Below, one piece after another: positions 9,476 to 16,856 of a DNA stretch of 34,496 bases. Within the stretch, counting starts at the first letter, position 1. Every line of letters starts with the position of its first letter. The stretch is taken from the NCBI GenBank assembly GCA_023130895.1, contig JAGMAI010000055.1, forward strand, positions 1 to 34,496, written 5' to 3'. The notes below the pieces were generated by a model. That model ran no database searches. It saw only the letters and a list, made by a program, of their open reading frames with translations, and had not been told where the DNA came from. The translations under genes were made by a program, and so were the position numbers. The DNA comes from Thermoplasmata archaeon (GTDB lineage: Archaea; Thermoplasmatota; Thermoplasmata; RBG-16-68-12; JAGMCJ01).

Positions 9476-11009
9476 CCAGCTTTCCCGCCTGTTTTTCGAC
9501 TTCCGTGTTGATCGTTCCCTCTTCCACGAGAGCCGCCAGACGCTCAACGTCCGCAGTCAACGGTCTATCATCATCCAGCCGGTCGACGTCCCGCCTGATT
9601 AGGTTGTACGCGGCGAGCGCGCCCTTTCCGGGTCTGAGGGGCTTGAGGAACTCGAGACCCTGAGCAGCGCAAAGGAGCTCGATGGCGACGATGTTCCTCG
9701 CATTGCCGACCGCCAAAGCCGCCTTTCGAGCAGCCCACATTCCCATGCTCACGAAATCCTCCTGGCCCGCCGATGTTGGGATTGAATCCGCCGACGCAGG
9801 ATGGGCAAGCGTCTTGTTCTCCGACGCCAAAGCGGCCGCGGTGCATTGTGCCATCATGTAGCCCGAGTGCGTGCCGCTCTTCTCCGTGAGGAAAGGCGGG
9901 AGACCGCTCAGATGGGAGTCGACCAGCCTGGCGATCCTTCGTTCCGAGAAGGACCCGAGGACGCACATGGCAAGCGAGAGATGGTCCATCGCCATGGCAA
10001 TCGGCTGCCCGTGGAAGTTGCCACCGGAGATGCTCTCGCCCGTTTCCGGGAAGACCAATGGGTTGTCCGTTGCGGAATTCATCTCCGTCTCGATGATCCC
10101 CCTCGCATAGTCGATTGCATCCATGACCGGCCCAATGACCTGTGGGATGCAACGAATCGTGTAGGCGTCCTGGACCTTAGGGCAATCCTCGTGTGACGGG
10201 ATGATCTCGCTCCCCTTGAGGAGTCTCAGCATGTTTCTCGCACAGGTCACCTGACCCTTGTGCGGGCGGACCTTGCCCAGCCTACCGTCGAAAGGCTGAG
10301 GGGAGGACTTGAGGGCCTCAAAGCTCATCGAGGCGGCTATCTGCGCAGCTTTGACCAGGTTCAGAGAATCGTGAATGATTAGACATGCCATGCCCGTCAT
10401 CACTGACGTGCCGTTTATCAGCGCGACGCCTTCCTTCGGTTCGAGGCGAAGCGGCTTGATCCCAGATTGCTTCATCCCTGCGCCCCCGGTCATCACCTCC
10501 CCGTCCAAGGAGCACCGGCCCTCTCCCATCATGACCGCCGCTATGTGAGCCAACGGCGCCAAGTCGCCGCTGGCACCGACGGACCCGATCTCTGGGACGA
10601 CTGGATGGACACCTTTGTTCAGCATCTCCAAGAGCGTCTCCACAACAAGAACACGGATGCCAGAGTGCCCTTTTGCCAGACTGTTGGCCCGAAGGAGCAT
10701 GCTTGCCCTGACGTGCCCCTTGCCGAGGCTTTCTCCGATTCCCGCACGGTGACTTCTCACGAGGTTCCTCTGAAGATCGAGGAGTTCCTTCTCCGGTATG
10801 ACAACGCTTGTCAGGTCGCCGAAGCCCGTGTTTATCCCGTAGGCCAGTCCGTCGGAGCTGAGGATCTCGAGCACCGCCTTCCTGGACATCTCCATCCCCT
10901 TCACGGCATCACGAGACAGACTGACCTTCTCGTAGTTCCTGGAAACCTGAACGACATCCATTATCGTGAGGGACTCTCCATCCACTGCAATCAAGGAACC
11001 ACCCTGCAT
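9468..11009 (-). CDS. hutH: Histidine ammonia-lyase
   Basis: A 513-residue enzyme that deaminates L-histidine to trans-urocanate and ammonia, the first step of histidine degradation. The Ala146-Ser147-Gly148 triad (GSVGASGDLAPLAH), which cyclises to the MIO electrophile, is intact. The catalytic tyrosine lies in YGINTGFG (Tyr57). The selectivity position reads Ser-His (LVRSHRAG, residues 86-87), as in histidine-specific members rather than phenylalanine or tyrosine lyases. Further family motifs are QDAYTIRCIPQVIGP and NPLVFPETGESISGGNFHG. I chose the ATG at 11009 because the protein then has family length and a TATA box sits about 22 bases upstream; the frame continues to 11519 but would then run through the promoters and rnz. 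No other hut genes are in the window. It is divergent from rnz across about 100 bases. Confidence 0.95.
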   Translation of the reverse strand: MQGGSLIAVDGESLTIMDVVQVSRNYEKVSLSRDAVKGMEMSRKAVLEILSSDGLAYGINTGFGDLTSVVIPEKELLDLQRNLVRSHRAGIGESLGKGHVRASMLLRANSLAKGHSGIRVLVVETLLEMLNKGVHPVVPEIGSVGASGDLAPLAHIAAVMMGEGRCSLDGEVMTGGAGMKQSGIKPLRLEPKEGVALINGTSVMTGMACLIIHDSLNLVKAAQIAASMSFEALKSSPQPFDGRLGKVRPHKGQVTCARNMLRLLKGSEIIPSHEDCPKVQDAYTIRCIPQVIGPVMDAIDYARGIIETEMNSATDNPLVFPETGESISGGNFHGQPIAMAMDHLSLAMCVLGSFSERRIARLVDSHLSGLPPFLTEKSGTHSGYMMAQCTAAALASENKTLAHPASADSIPTSAGQEDFVSMGMWAARKAALAVGNARNIVAIELLCAAQGLEFLKPLRPGKGALAAYNLIRRDVDRLDDDRPLTADVERLAALVEEGTINTEVEKQAGKLAR

Positions 11010-11025
11010 TGAGATACCTTTCCGA

Positions 11026-11037
11026 CTATTTATGTTT
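11026..11037 (-). promoter_or_regulatory. TATA box for hutH
   Basis: On the minus strand this reads AAACATAAATAG. Its centre is about 22 bases before the ATG at 11009, so the transcript should be leaderless or nearly so. Confidence 0.55.
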
Positions 11038-11071
11038 CCGTGGGTTCCATCTCGGCTCCAATCGCCCTTCG

Positions 11072-11081
11072 AAACTTTAAT
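11072..11081 (+). promoter_or_regulatory. TATA box for rnz
   Basis: AAACTTTAAT is centred about 32 bases before the GTG at 11109, predicting a start of transcription a few bases before that codon. This spacing is the main reason to prefer GTG 11109 over the in-frame GTG at 11040, which would lie upstream of the promoter. Confidence 0.5.
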
Positions 11082-11108
11082 GAAGAGCATGCCTCTTTCG
11101 TTCCAGTC

Positions 11109-12017
11109 GTGCAGATTGTATTCCTTGGAACCGGCGGAAGTTGGCCCTCGCCAAAGAGGAACGTTGCAGCCATAGCTGTCAAGAGAGGAAGGGAGATCAT
11201 CCTCTTCGATTGCGGTGAGGGGACACAGAGGCAGTTCATGATGTCCAGCCTCTCGTTCATGCAGGTTCAGAAGGTATTCATCACGCACTTCCACGGGGAC
11301 CATTTCCTTGGGCTTCCGGGACTCGTACAGAGCATGACGCTCAACGACAGGAAAGAGCCACTGCGGATATGGGGGCCCAGGGGGATAAGGGACCTCATGG
11401 AGGTCCTCCTGAGAATCGGCTACTTCAGTCCTGGCTTCGATGTCTATGTGGAGGAGATGGAGGATGGGTCCGAGGTGGATTTCCCGGAGTACACGGTCAG
11501 AAGCGTCAAGATGACGCATAACGTCCCATCAATTGGATTCGTGCTGCAGGAGAAGGACAGGCCTGGCAAGTTCAACCGTGAGAGGGCGATCGAGCTGGGT
11601 CTGCCAGAAGGTCCACTGTTCGGCAGACTTCAGAGGGGAGAGACCGTTGAGCACGACGGCATGACGGTCGCACCGGAAATGGTTCTCGGAGAAAGACGCG
11701 CGGGAAGGAAGATTGCATACTCCGGGGACACGCTGCCCTCGAGCAGCTTCGCGGACGCCGCAACGGGCTCCGATGTTCTCATCCACGACGCCACGACCGA
11801 TGCCAGCCTTGAGGAAAAGGCGAACGAGTTCGGACACTCTTCCTCCCGCCAGGCCGCTCAGATCGCGAGGGACTGCGGTGCCCGGATGCTGTTCCTGACA
11901 CACATCAGCCCCAGGTATGATGACGTGTCCACATTGGAGAAGGACGCGAGAGACGTCTTCGAGAACGCCCACGTCCCGAACGATTTCGACGAGCACCTCG
12001 TGCGGTACAAGGACTGA
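11109..12017 (+). CDS. rnz: Ribonuclease Z (tRNA 3' endonuclease)
   Basis: A 302-residue metallo-beta-lactamase-fold nuclease that removes 3' trailers from pre-tRNAs, leaving an end ready for CCA addition. With the GTG start at 11109 it begins MQIVFLGTGGSWPSPKRN, the usual tRNase Z opening. The zinc motif HxHxDH is present as THFHGDH (His60, His62, Asp64, His65). Further metal-site or family motifs are SGDT, a His in NEFGHSSSRQAA, and LTHISPRY. The segment RPGKFNRERAIELGLPEGPL resembles the family's PGKF.....LG.P.GPL region, placing it among true RNase Z proteins rather than other beta-lactamase-fold hydrolases. Two tRNA genes lie in this window, but no operon link to them is visible. Confidence 0.94.
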   Translation: MQIVFLGTGGSWPSPKRNVAAIAVKRGREIILFDCGEGTQRQFMMSSLSFMQVQKVFITHFHGDHFLGLPGLVQSMTLNDRKEPLRIWGPRGIRDLMEVLLRIGYFSPGFDVYVEEMEDGSEVDFPEYTVRSVKMTHNVPSIGFVLQEKDRPGKFNRERAIELGLPEGPLFGRLQRGETVEHDGMTVAPEMVLGERRAGRKIAYSGDTLPSSSFADAATGSDVLIHDATTDASLEEKANEFGHSSSRQAAQIARDCGARMLFLTHISPRYDDVSTLEKDARDVFENAHVPNDFDEHLVRYKD

Positions 12018-12046
12018 CGCGTCCATCACATTTGGAGAACCGAAAG

Positions 12047-12055
12047 GGATAAATC
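12047..12055 (+). promoter_or_regulatory. TATA box for AdoMet synthetase
   Basis: GGATAAATC-type element preceded by a purine-rich CGAAAG stretch that could serve as a BRE. The predicted transcript starts near 12078, leaving a short leader that contains a good ribosome binding site (GGAGGA, 12085-12090) five bases before the ATG. Confidence 0.5.
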
Positions 12056-12095
12056 GAAGGCTGAACTTTCACTTCACTCCACGGGGAGGAATCGC

Positions 12096-13292
12096 ATGGA
12101 TCGCAACATCTGGGTTGAGCAGGCTAGTCGGATGCCGATGGAAGAGACGAAGATTGAGATCGTGGAAAGGAAGGGGATCGGGCACCCAGACAGCATTGCT
12201 GACGGGCTTGCGGAATCAGTGAGCAGGACGCTGTGCAAGCTGTACCTGGAACGGTACAACAAGATCCTTCATCACAATACCGACGAGACGCAGATCGTGG
12301 GCGGTCAATCGGCGCCCAGGTTCGGCGGTGGAACGGTCCTCGAACCCGTGTACATCCTTCTGGTGGGAAGGGCAACGACGCAAGTGGATGGAGAGAGGCT
12401 CCCGTACAGGTCGAGGGCGATCAGGGCGGCCCGAGACTACCTGGAATCCTTCTGCCCGCATCTCGACGTCGATATGGATGTCATGCTCGACTGCAGAATC
12501 GGCCAGGGATCCGTAGACCTCAGAGGCCTCTACGAGACCCAGAGGCTGCTCGCCAACGACACGTCGTTCGGGGTGGGCTATGCGCCCTTCAGCGAGACGG
12601 AGACGATCACGTACGAAACGGAGCGGCTCATCAACGGCCCGCTGAAGAAGGAGATCCCTGAAGCCGGCGAGGACGTCAAAGTAATGGCAACGAGGGTCGG
12701 CGACGACATCAACGTGACCGTGGCGGCAGCGATGGTCGACCGTCTCGTCCCGGACCAGTCGCATTATATCAGCGTCATAGAGGAGCTGAAGGACAGGCTT
12801 CTCGAGAACGCTCTGAAGCAGACGAATAGGAATGTGAGCGTGGACATCAACACCGGCGACAACTACGACGATGGCATATTCTATCTCACGGTGACGGGGC
12901 TCTCGTTCGAGAATGGCGACGATGGGTCCGTCGGCAGAGGGAACAGGGCGAACGGGCTAATCACGCCTTTCAGACCGATGAGCATGGAGGCGACGGCGGG
13001 CAAGAACCCCGTGACCCACGTCGGAAAGCTCTACAACATCCTGACCCTGAAGATCGCCAACGACATCGTCAAGGCTGGAGGGGGCGACATCCTCGAAGCC
13101 TATGTGAGAATCGTTTCCCAGATCGGGAAACCTATAGACGATCCCCAGGCGGCGAGCATCCAGCTCGTGATGGCCAATGGCGTTCAGCTGAGCGGAGTCC
13201 AATCGGAAGCTGAAGGTGTCGTCGATGAGTGGCTCGCGAACATCTCCAAGATCACTGACCTTATCGTGAACGGAGAGGTGTCCGTTTTCTAG
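12096..13292 (+). CDS. mat: S-adenosylmethionine synthetase, archaeal type
   Basis: A 398-residue enzyme that makes S-adenosylmethionine from methionine and ATP, releasing phosphate and pyrophosphate. It belongs to the archaeal family (about 400 residues), which is very divergent from bacterial MetK. Family features visible are [18 protein letters not shown] near the N-terminus (residues about 24-41), [21 protein letters not shown], and [19 protein letters not shown] towards the C-terminus (about 280-300). The start is supported by GGAGGA five bases upstream. It is a single gene with its own promoter, and the downstream coiled-coil gene also has its own TATA box. Confidence 0.96.
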   Translation: MDRNIWVEQASRMPMEETKIEIVERKGIGHPDSIADGLAESVSRTLCKLYLERYNKILHHNTDETQIVGGQSAPRFGGGTVLEPVYILLVGRATTQVDGERLPYRSRAIRAARDYLESFCPHLDVDMDVMLDCRIGQGSVDLRGLYETQRLLANDTSFGVGYAPFSETETITYETERLINGPLKKEIPEAGEDVKVMATRVGDDINVTVAAAMVDRLVPDQSHYISVIEELKDRLLENALKQTNRNVSVDINTGDNYDDGIFYLTVTGLSFENGDDGSVGRGNRANGLITPFRPMSMEATAGKNPVTHVGKLYNILTLKIANDIVKAGGGDILEAYVRIVSQIGKPIDDPQAASIQLVMANGVQLSGVQSEAEGVVDEWLANISKITDLIVNGEVSVF

Positions 13293-13340
13293 CGTGGTAC
13301 CCGACGCAGCATATGAATCCCGGCGGGAAACTGAGAAAGG

Positions 13341-13349
13341 GTTATAAGC
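13341..13349 (+). promoter_or_regulatory. TATA box for the COG1340-like gene
   Basis: GTTATAAGC, preceded by GAAAGG as a possible BRE. Transcription would start near 13371, about 16 bases before the ATG at 13387. Confidence 0.5.
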
Positions 13350-13386
13350 GGTTTGTTCCATCTTAAGCCCAGTTGGCTGTGTGCAG

Positions 13387-14256
13387 ATGACCGAGTTGAT
13401 GAGCGAACTCCGAGAGAAGAGGAACGAGAGGAACATCGAGGCGGAGAAGCACAAGAGAACGCGCGATGAGCTCAACGACAAGACGAAGCAGTGGGTCGGC
13501 AGAAGAGACGAGCTAAATGCCAAGGTCAGAGAGCTTATCGACGAGGCCGCGGTACACAGAGACAAAAGGGACAAGCTCAACCTTGATGTCAAGGGGGCAA
13601 AAGAGGAGAGGGACAAGCTCAACCGCGCCGTCAACGAGAACATCGATAGAATCAACAGATTGAAGAGGAGGCACACGCCGAGGGGAGAGGTGCCCCTGAA
13701 TCGATTGAAGAAGGACCTGAGGGACCTAGAGTTCAGGCAGATGACCTCGGTCATGAAGATCGACAAGGAAAGGCAGCTCGTGGAGGCCCTCTCAAGCGTC
13801 AAAGACACGATCGACGAGAGGGAGAAGGAGCTGGAGAAGGTCGAGGAGATCCAAGAAGCCATACGGGAGCTCGAGAGCGTCAAGTCGGAAGCCGAGAAGT
13901 GCCACGAAAATGTCGGCAAGCTTGCAGATGCGGCACAGGAAGAGCATGACAAGATGATGGCATACTACGAGAAGAGCGACGGGGTCAGAAAGCAGGCCGA
14001 CGACGCCCAGGAGCAGTTCATCAGAACAAAGATGATGGCCGACGAGGAGCACAAGAATCACATAGTCATGATCAGAGAGGTGCATGACTTCGACAAGATG
14101 GTAAGCGGGATACGACGCAAGCAGAGAAGGGCGAGAGTCGACAAGTACGAGACGGTCGCCAAGAGGGAAGCTGATGACATATATGACCGCTTCAAGAAAG
14201 GTGAGAAGCTCAGCACGGAGGACCTGATGACACTGCAGAAGTCTGGCTACCTCTAG
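13387..14256 (+). CDS. Archaeal coiled-coil protein, COG1340-like
   Basis: A 289-residue, highly charged protein, almost entirely predicted coiled coil (MTELMSELREKRNERNIEAE at the start). Regularly spaced DELN/DKLN motifs occur in the first 85 residues (TRDELNDK, RRDELNAK, KRDKLNLD, ERDKLNRA), the mark of a widespread but uncharacterised archaeal family. The helix is interrupted by RRHTPRGEVPLNRLKKDLRDLEF, a segment typical of that family. The C-terminus, DRFKKGEKLSTEDLMTLQKSGYL, is a short conserved-looking helical tail. There is no signal peptide or membrane segment. In-frame GTG 13381 is an alternative start six bases upstream, and neither start has a good ribosome binding site. Function is unknown; a role near ribosomes or chromosomes would be a guess. 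Confidence 0.85.
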   Translation: MTELMSELREKRNERNIEAEKHKRTRDELNDKTKQWVGRRDELNAKVRELIDEAAVHRDKRDKLNLDVKGAKEERDKLNRAVNENIDRINRLKRRHTPRGEVPLNRLKKDLRDLEFRQMTSVMKIDKERQLVEALSSVKDTIDEREKELEKVEEIQEAIRELESVKSEAEKCHENVGKLADAAQEEHDKMMAYYEKSDGVRKQADDAQEQFIRTKMMADEEHKNHIVMIREVHDFDKMVSGIRRKQRRARVDKYETVAKREADDIYDRFKKGEKLSTEDLMTLQKSGYL

Positions 14257-14283
14257 AGATCAGTCCTTGTTTTTCGAGAAAGC

Positions 14284-14292
14284 TTTAAATAT
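14284..14292 (+). promoter_or_regulatory. TATA box for a candidate small RNA
   Basis: TTTAAATAT is a strong archaeal TATA element. Its centre lies about 26 bases before the GGGGAG that opens the candidate RNA at 14314, and no protein gene begins within a leader's distance. Confidence 0.6.
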
Positions 14293-14313
14293 AGGTGAGA
14301 GAATATATCGAAT

Positions 14314-14380
14314 GGGGAGTTTTGGGCTAGTTCGTTAGAGTGCATCCCATCCCTTCTGACAAGGCTAGCCCTCCCTTTTC
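14314..14380 (+). ncRNA. Candidate small structured RNA with C-rich apical loop
   Basis: A stand-alone transcription unit: strong TATA box, GGGGAG at the predicted start, compact fold, T-runs at the end. The fold is one long hairpin. GGGA (14315-14318) pairs with TCCC (14372-14375). After a five-base bulge, GGGCTAG (14324-14330) pairs perfectly with CTAGCCC (14365-14371). Then GTTAG (14334-14338) pairs with CTGAC (14356-14360), leaving a large loop containing CCCATCCC. It is not a tRNA (no T-arm or anticodon arm), and I see no C/D-box or H/ACA signature. The C-rich loop could pair with G-rich ribosome binding sites, which is inference. No protein frame explains the sequence. Confidence 0.55.
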
Positions 14381-14388
14381 TATTTTTT
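14376..14388 (+). terminator. T-rich terminator of the candidate RNA
   Basis: Runs of four T and six T (14376-14379 and 14383-14388) directly follow the hairpin's closing CCC. Oligo-T tracts are the usual archaeal termination signal. Confidence 0.55.
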
Positions 14389-14390
14389 GT

Positions 14391-14528
14391 CGTCCAGAGA
14401 GCGCCATGTGGTCCTGTCGTTGGACATAACAGAGACACACGTACATCCTGTCTCAGAGAATGTGCCGAAGCGGGGAACCGGGCTTCCCGGGAATGCGGCC
14501 AGCCATCCAGGGAATGGGCGGTGGAATC
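14391..14528. other. Unassigned spacer between the small RNA and SRP54 gene
   Basis: No convincing gene. The short open frame here has no promoter or family resemblance. A GC-rich inverted-repeat cluster lies at 14464-14499: GCCG at 14464-14467 pairs with CGGC at 14496-14499, with an inner CCGGG/CCCGG or GGGAA/TTCCC hairpin. It is upstream of the leaderless SRP54 transcript, so it is not its 5' UTR; a second RNA or protein site is possible but unsupported. Confidence 0.3.
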
Positions 14529-14537
14529 TTAATATAG
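14529..14537 (+). promoter_or_regulatory. TATA box for srp54
   Basis: TTAATATAG is centred about 26 bases before the ATG at 14559, predicting a leaderless transcript and favouring this ATG over the in-frame TTG at 14550. Confidence 0.6.
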
Positions 14538-14558
14538 GCAACGCCATATTTGACGACG

Positions 14559-15899
14559 ATGAGCTTTGAGAAATTCGGCGCCTCGCTCAGGAACGCGATG
14601 AAGAAGGTGCTCTCGGCCTCCCATCTGGACAAGGACGTCATAAGAGAGGTCATCAGGGATATCCAGCGAGCCCTGCTAAGAGCCGACGTCAACGTCCAAC
14701 TGACCCTCGAACTCTCGAAGACACTCGAGGAGAGGTCCCTGGAAGAGAAGCCGCCCGCAGGAATGAGCGCCAAAGAACACGTTGCCAGAATCATCTACGA
14801 AGAGCTCGTCAACATACTGGGAGAGGGGAAGGAGCTCAAACTCCAGAAGCAGAGACTGCTTCTCGTCGGTCTGTATGGCCAGGGGAAGACGACCACTGCG
14901 GGGAAGATGGCGAGGTACTTCCAGAAGAGAGGTCTGAAGGTCGGAATCATTGCGGCCGACGTCCACAGACCGGCCGCGTACGAGCAGATCTCCCAGATAG
15001 CGGAATCCATAAACGTGCCAGTCCACGGGGACCCCAGCGAGAAGAAGGCTGAGAGGATCGTGAAGGAGGGCATGAAGCGCTTCGAGGACTCCGATGTCGT
15101 GATAGTGGACACGAGCGGGAGGCATTCCCTCGAGAAGGACCTGATAAAGGAGATCAAGAGCGTGTCGAAGGTCGCAGACCCCACTGACACCGTCCTCGTA
15201 CTGGACGCGACGATGGGGCAGCAGGCGGGACCCCAAGCAAGAGCGTTCCATGACGCCGTCGGTGTCACCTCTGTTGTACTGGCGAAGCTCGACGGATCGG
15301 CAAAGGGCGGCGGGGCACTGAGCGCGATTTCGGAAACCGGCGCCTCGATCGTTTTCATAGGAACGGGCGAGAAGATCGACGATCTGGAGAAGTTCGATCC
15401 TCAGAGATTCATCTCGCGTCTTCTAGGAATGGGCGATCTGAAGCTCCTGCTGGAAAGGGCCCAGGAGGCCATGGACGAGGAGAAGGCCAAGGAGACCGTC
15501 AAGAGGATGATGGGTGGGAGGTTCACGCTGAAGGACATGTACAGCCAGATGGAGATGCTCAGCGGAATGGGCCCGCTCAGAAAGCTGATGAGCCTGTTGC
15601 CCGGAATGCCCGGAAAACTCAGCGACGATGACTTGGAGACCGCTCAGACCAGACTGAGGAAGTTCAGGTTCATCATGGACTCGATGACGGACGACGAAAT
15701 GACGACCCCGAAGATCGTGAAAGGAAGCAGGATCGCCAGAATCGCAAGGGGTAGCGGGACCTCCCCCAAGGACGTACGGGAGCTCCTGAAGCAGTACAAC
15801 ATGTCCCGGAAGGCGATCAAGGGCCTAGCGGGGAACCGCAAGATGAGGAAACAACTGATGAAACAGATGCAGGCCGCCGATTTCGATATGCCGTCCTAG
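14559..15899 (+). CDS. srp54: Signal recognition particle GTPase SRP54 (Ffh)
   Basis: A 446-residue GTPase that binds signal sequences on the ribosome and, with SRP RNA, delivers them to the membrane receptor FtsY. Order of domains: an N-terminal four-helix bundle opening MSFEKFGASLRNAMKKVL; a G domain with P-loop GLYGQGKTTTAGK (from about residue 104), DTSGRH (about 184) and AKLDGSAKGGGALSA; and a C-terminal methionine-rich M domain (MMGGRFTLKDMYSQMEML, SGMGPLRKLMSLLPGMPG, GSRIARIARGSGTSP) for RNA and signal-sequence binding. Length is normal for the family. The P-loop has Tyr-Gly-Gln where many homologues have Gln-Gly-Ser. The start is set by the TATA spacing. Its stop abuts that of convergent pcn with no base between. 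Confidence 0.96.
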   Translation: MSFEKFGASLRNAMKKVLSASHLDKDVIREVIRDIQRALLRADVNVQLTLELSKTLEERSLEEKPPAGMSAKEHVARIIYEELVNILGEGKELKLQKQRLLLVGLYGQGKTTTAGKMARYFQKRGLKVGIIAADVHRPAAYEQISQIAESINVPVHGDPSEKKAERIVKEGMKRFEDSDVVIVDTSGRHSLEKDLIKEIKSVSKVADPTDTVLVLDATMGQQAGPQARAFHDAVGVTSVVLAKLDGSAKGGGALSAISETGASIVFIGTGEKIDDLEKFDPQRFISRLLGMGDLKLLLERAQEAMDEEKAKETVKRMMGGRFTLKDMYSQMEMLSGMGPLRKLMSLLPGMPGKLSDDDLETAQTRLRKFRFIMDSMTDDEMTTPKIVKGSRIARIARGSGTSPKDVRELLKQYNMSRKAIKGLAGNRKMRKQLMKQMQAADFDMPS

Positions 15900-16637
15900 C
15901 TACTCGCTCTCGATCCTGGGGGCTAGAAGATAGTGTACTTCTCCCTTTCCGTCGGAGACCTTGAACTCCATCTTGACGGGATAGTCAGTCCCCAAGAACA
16001 TCGTGATCGACCCAGCTGCGGAGACCGCCTTGACCATATTGGAGAAATAGTCGAGTGGGAACAGTGAACGGACGGTTTCCTTGCAGTCCAGCGACTCAAG
16101 GAGGTCCTTCGGCAACTTCAGATTGACGGAGTCCGTGTCCCCTTCAGAGGTCATCTCGAAGCCGTCCGGCGTGCATATCAAAGCGACGTGGTCAGAGACG
16201 CTCTCCGACGCCCGGATGCCCTGACGCAACTCCTCTGCCCTGACTGTCACCTTGACCGGGAGGTTCAGGTTCGGTGCCTTCGGATCGGACATGCCTGCGG
16301 TATCGACCAGCGCCATTCTGCGGGTGATGTTGCCGACGCTCATTATGAGCCTGTTCTTCTCCTCGTCGTAGTCCATGCTGACTATGTCCCCCGCCTTGGC
16401 CAGCTTCAGGACCTCCTTGAACTTGTCCATGTCCACGCCCATCTCTTGCTCGTCCGCACTGTACTCCTCGAAGGCGTCCTTTGCCACGGACAGATCAAGC
16501 ATCGCCACATGAGCGGGATCGACTGCCTTAACGGAAAGACCGTCTTTGCCAAGGTTGAGCTTGGCCTCATCAACGAGCGTCGAAATGACATCCACAATCT
16601 CTTTTAGCACCTCTGACTTGGCTTTTGCGCTAAACAT
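15900..16637 (-). CDS. pcn: DNA polymerase sliding clamp (PCNA)
   Basis: A 245-residue sliding clamp that should trimerise around DNA and tether the replicative polymerase, flap nuclease and ligase. The protein begins MFSAKAKSEVLKEIVDVIS and shows the duplicated PCNA fold. Recognisable stretches are DGLSVKAVDPAHVAMLDL, LIMSVGNITRRMALVD in the inter-domain connector region, DFFS-like PLDYFSNMVKA, and the C-terminus EVHYLLAPRIESE, which corresponds to the conserved LAPR.E end. I chose the ATG at 16637 because it gives family length and is preceded by GGGGGAG four bases upstream; a start at 16676 would add 13 unlike residues. A TATA box lies at 16683-16692. The gene is convergent with srp54 and divergent from the beta-propeller gene. 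Confidence 0.96.
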   Translation of the reverse strand: MFSAKAKSEVLKEIVDVISTLVDEAKLNLGKDGLSVKAVDPAHVAMLDLSVAKDAFEEYSADEQEMGVDMDKFKEVLKLAKAGDIVSMDYDEEKNRLIMSVGNITRRMALVDTAGMSDPKAPNLNLPVKVTVRAEELRQGIRASESVSDHVALICTPDGFEMTSEGDTDSVNLKLPKDLLESLDCKETVRSLFPLDYFSNMVKAVSAAGSITMFLGTDYPVKMEFKVSDGKGEVHYLLAPRIESE

Positions 16638-16682
16638 ATACTCCCCCGAGATTCTAAGTCCATCTCCGTAAACCACTTGGCG

Positions 16683-16692
16683 ATTATAAAGG
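16683..16692 (-). promoter_or_regulatory. TATA box for pcn
   Basis: On the minus strand it reads CTTTATAATC. It predicts a transcript start near 16662 and a leader of about 25 bases containing the GGGGGAG ribosome binding site. Confidence 0.5.
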
Positions 16693-16703
16693 TATGCTCG
16701 ACA

Positions 16704-16717
16704 CCTTTCTCGAAAGG
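16704..16717. promoter_or_regulatory. Possible operator palindrome upstream of the pcn TATA box
   Basis: CCTTTC and GAAAGG form a perfect six-base inverted repeat separated by two bases, about a dozen bases upstream of the pcn TATA box, where an activator or repressor could bind. The size is small enough to be chance. Confidence 0.25.
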
Positions 16718-16803
16718 AACACGCCAGATGGGAACGACAAATTCTGATACGTCGAAAACCATCGTGTGGCGCATACTGAGGAACGCGTTAGACTTTCTGC
16801 ATA

Positions 16804-16813
16804 ACTATATATA
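16804..16813 (+). promoter_or_regulatory. TATA box for the secreted beta-propeller gene
   Basis: ACTATATATA is a strong element. The predicted start is near 16834, leaving a leader of about 23 bases with a G-rich ribosome binding site (GGGGGGT) just before the ATG at 16857. Confidence 0.55.
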
Positions 16814-16856
16814 CGCGAGAATCCAATAAATTCAACAGTTATTCACGGGGGGTCTT

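Noticed and set aside
11010-11519. N-terminal extension of hutH
   Set aside because: It would run through the hutH and rnz promoters and the rnz coding region; the extra sequence has no lyase resemblance.
14314-14380. Possible tRNA
   Set aside because: Length is close, but there is no T-arm consensus, no anticodon arm and no 3' discriminator arrangement; it folds as one long hairpin.
14387-14569. 60-codon open frame between the small RNA and srp54
   Set aside because: No ribosome binding site, no recognisable domain, and it runs into the srp54 start.
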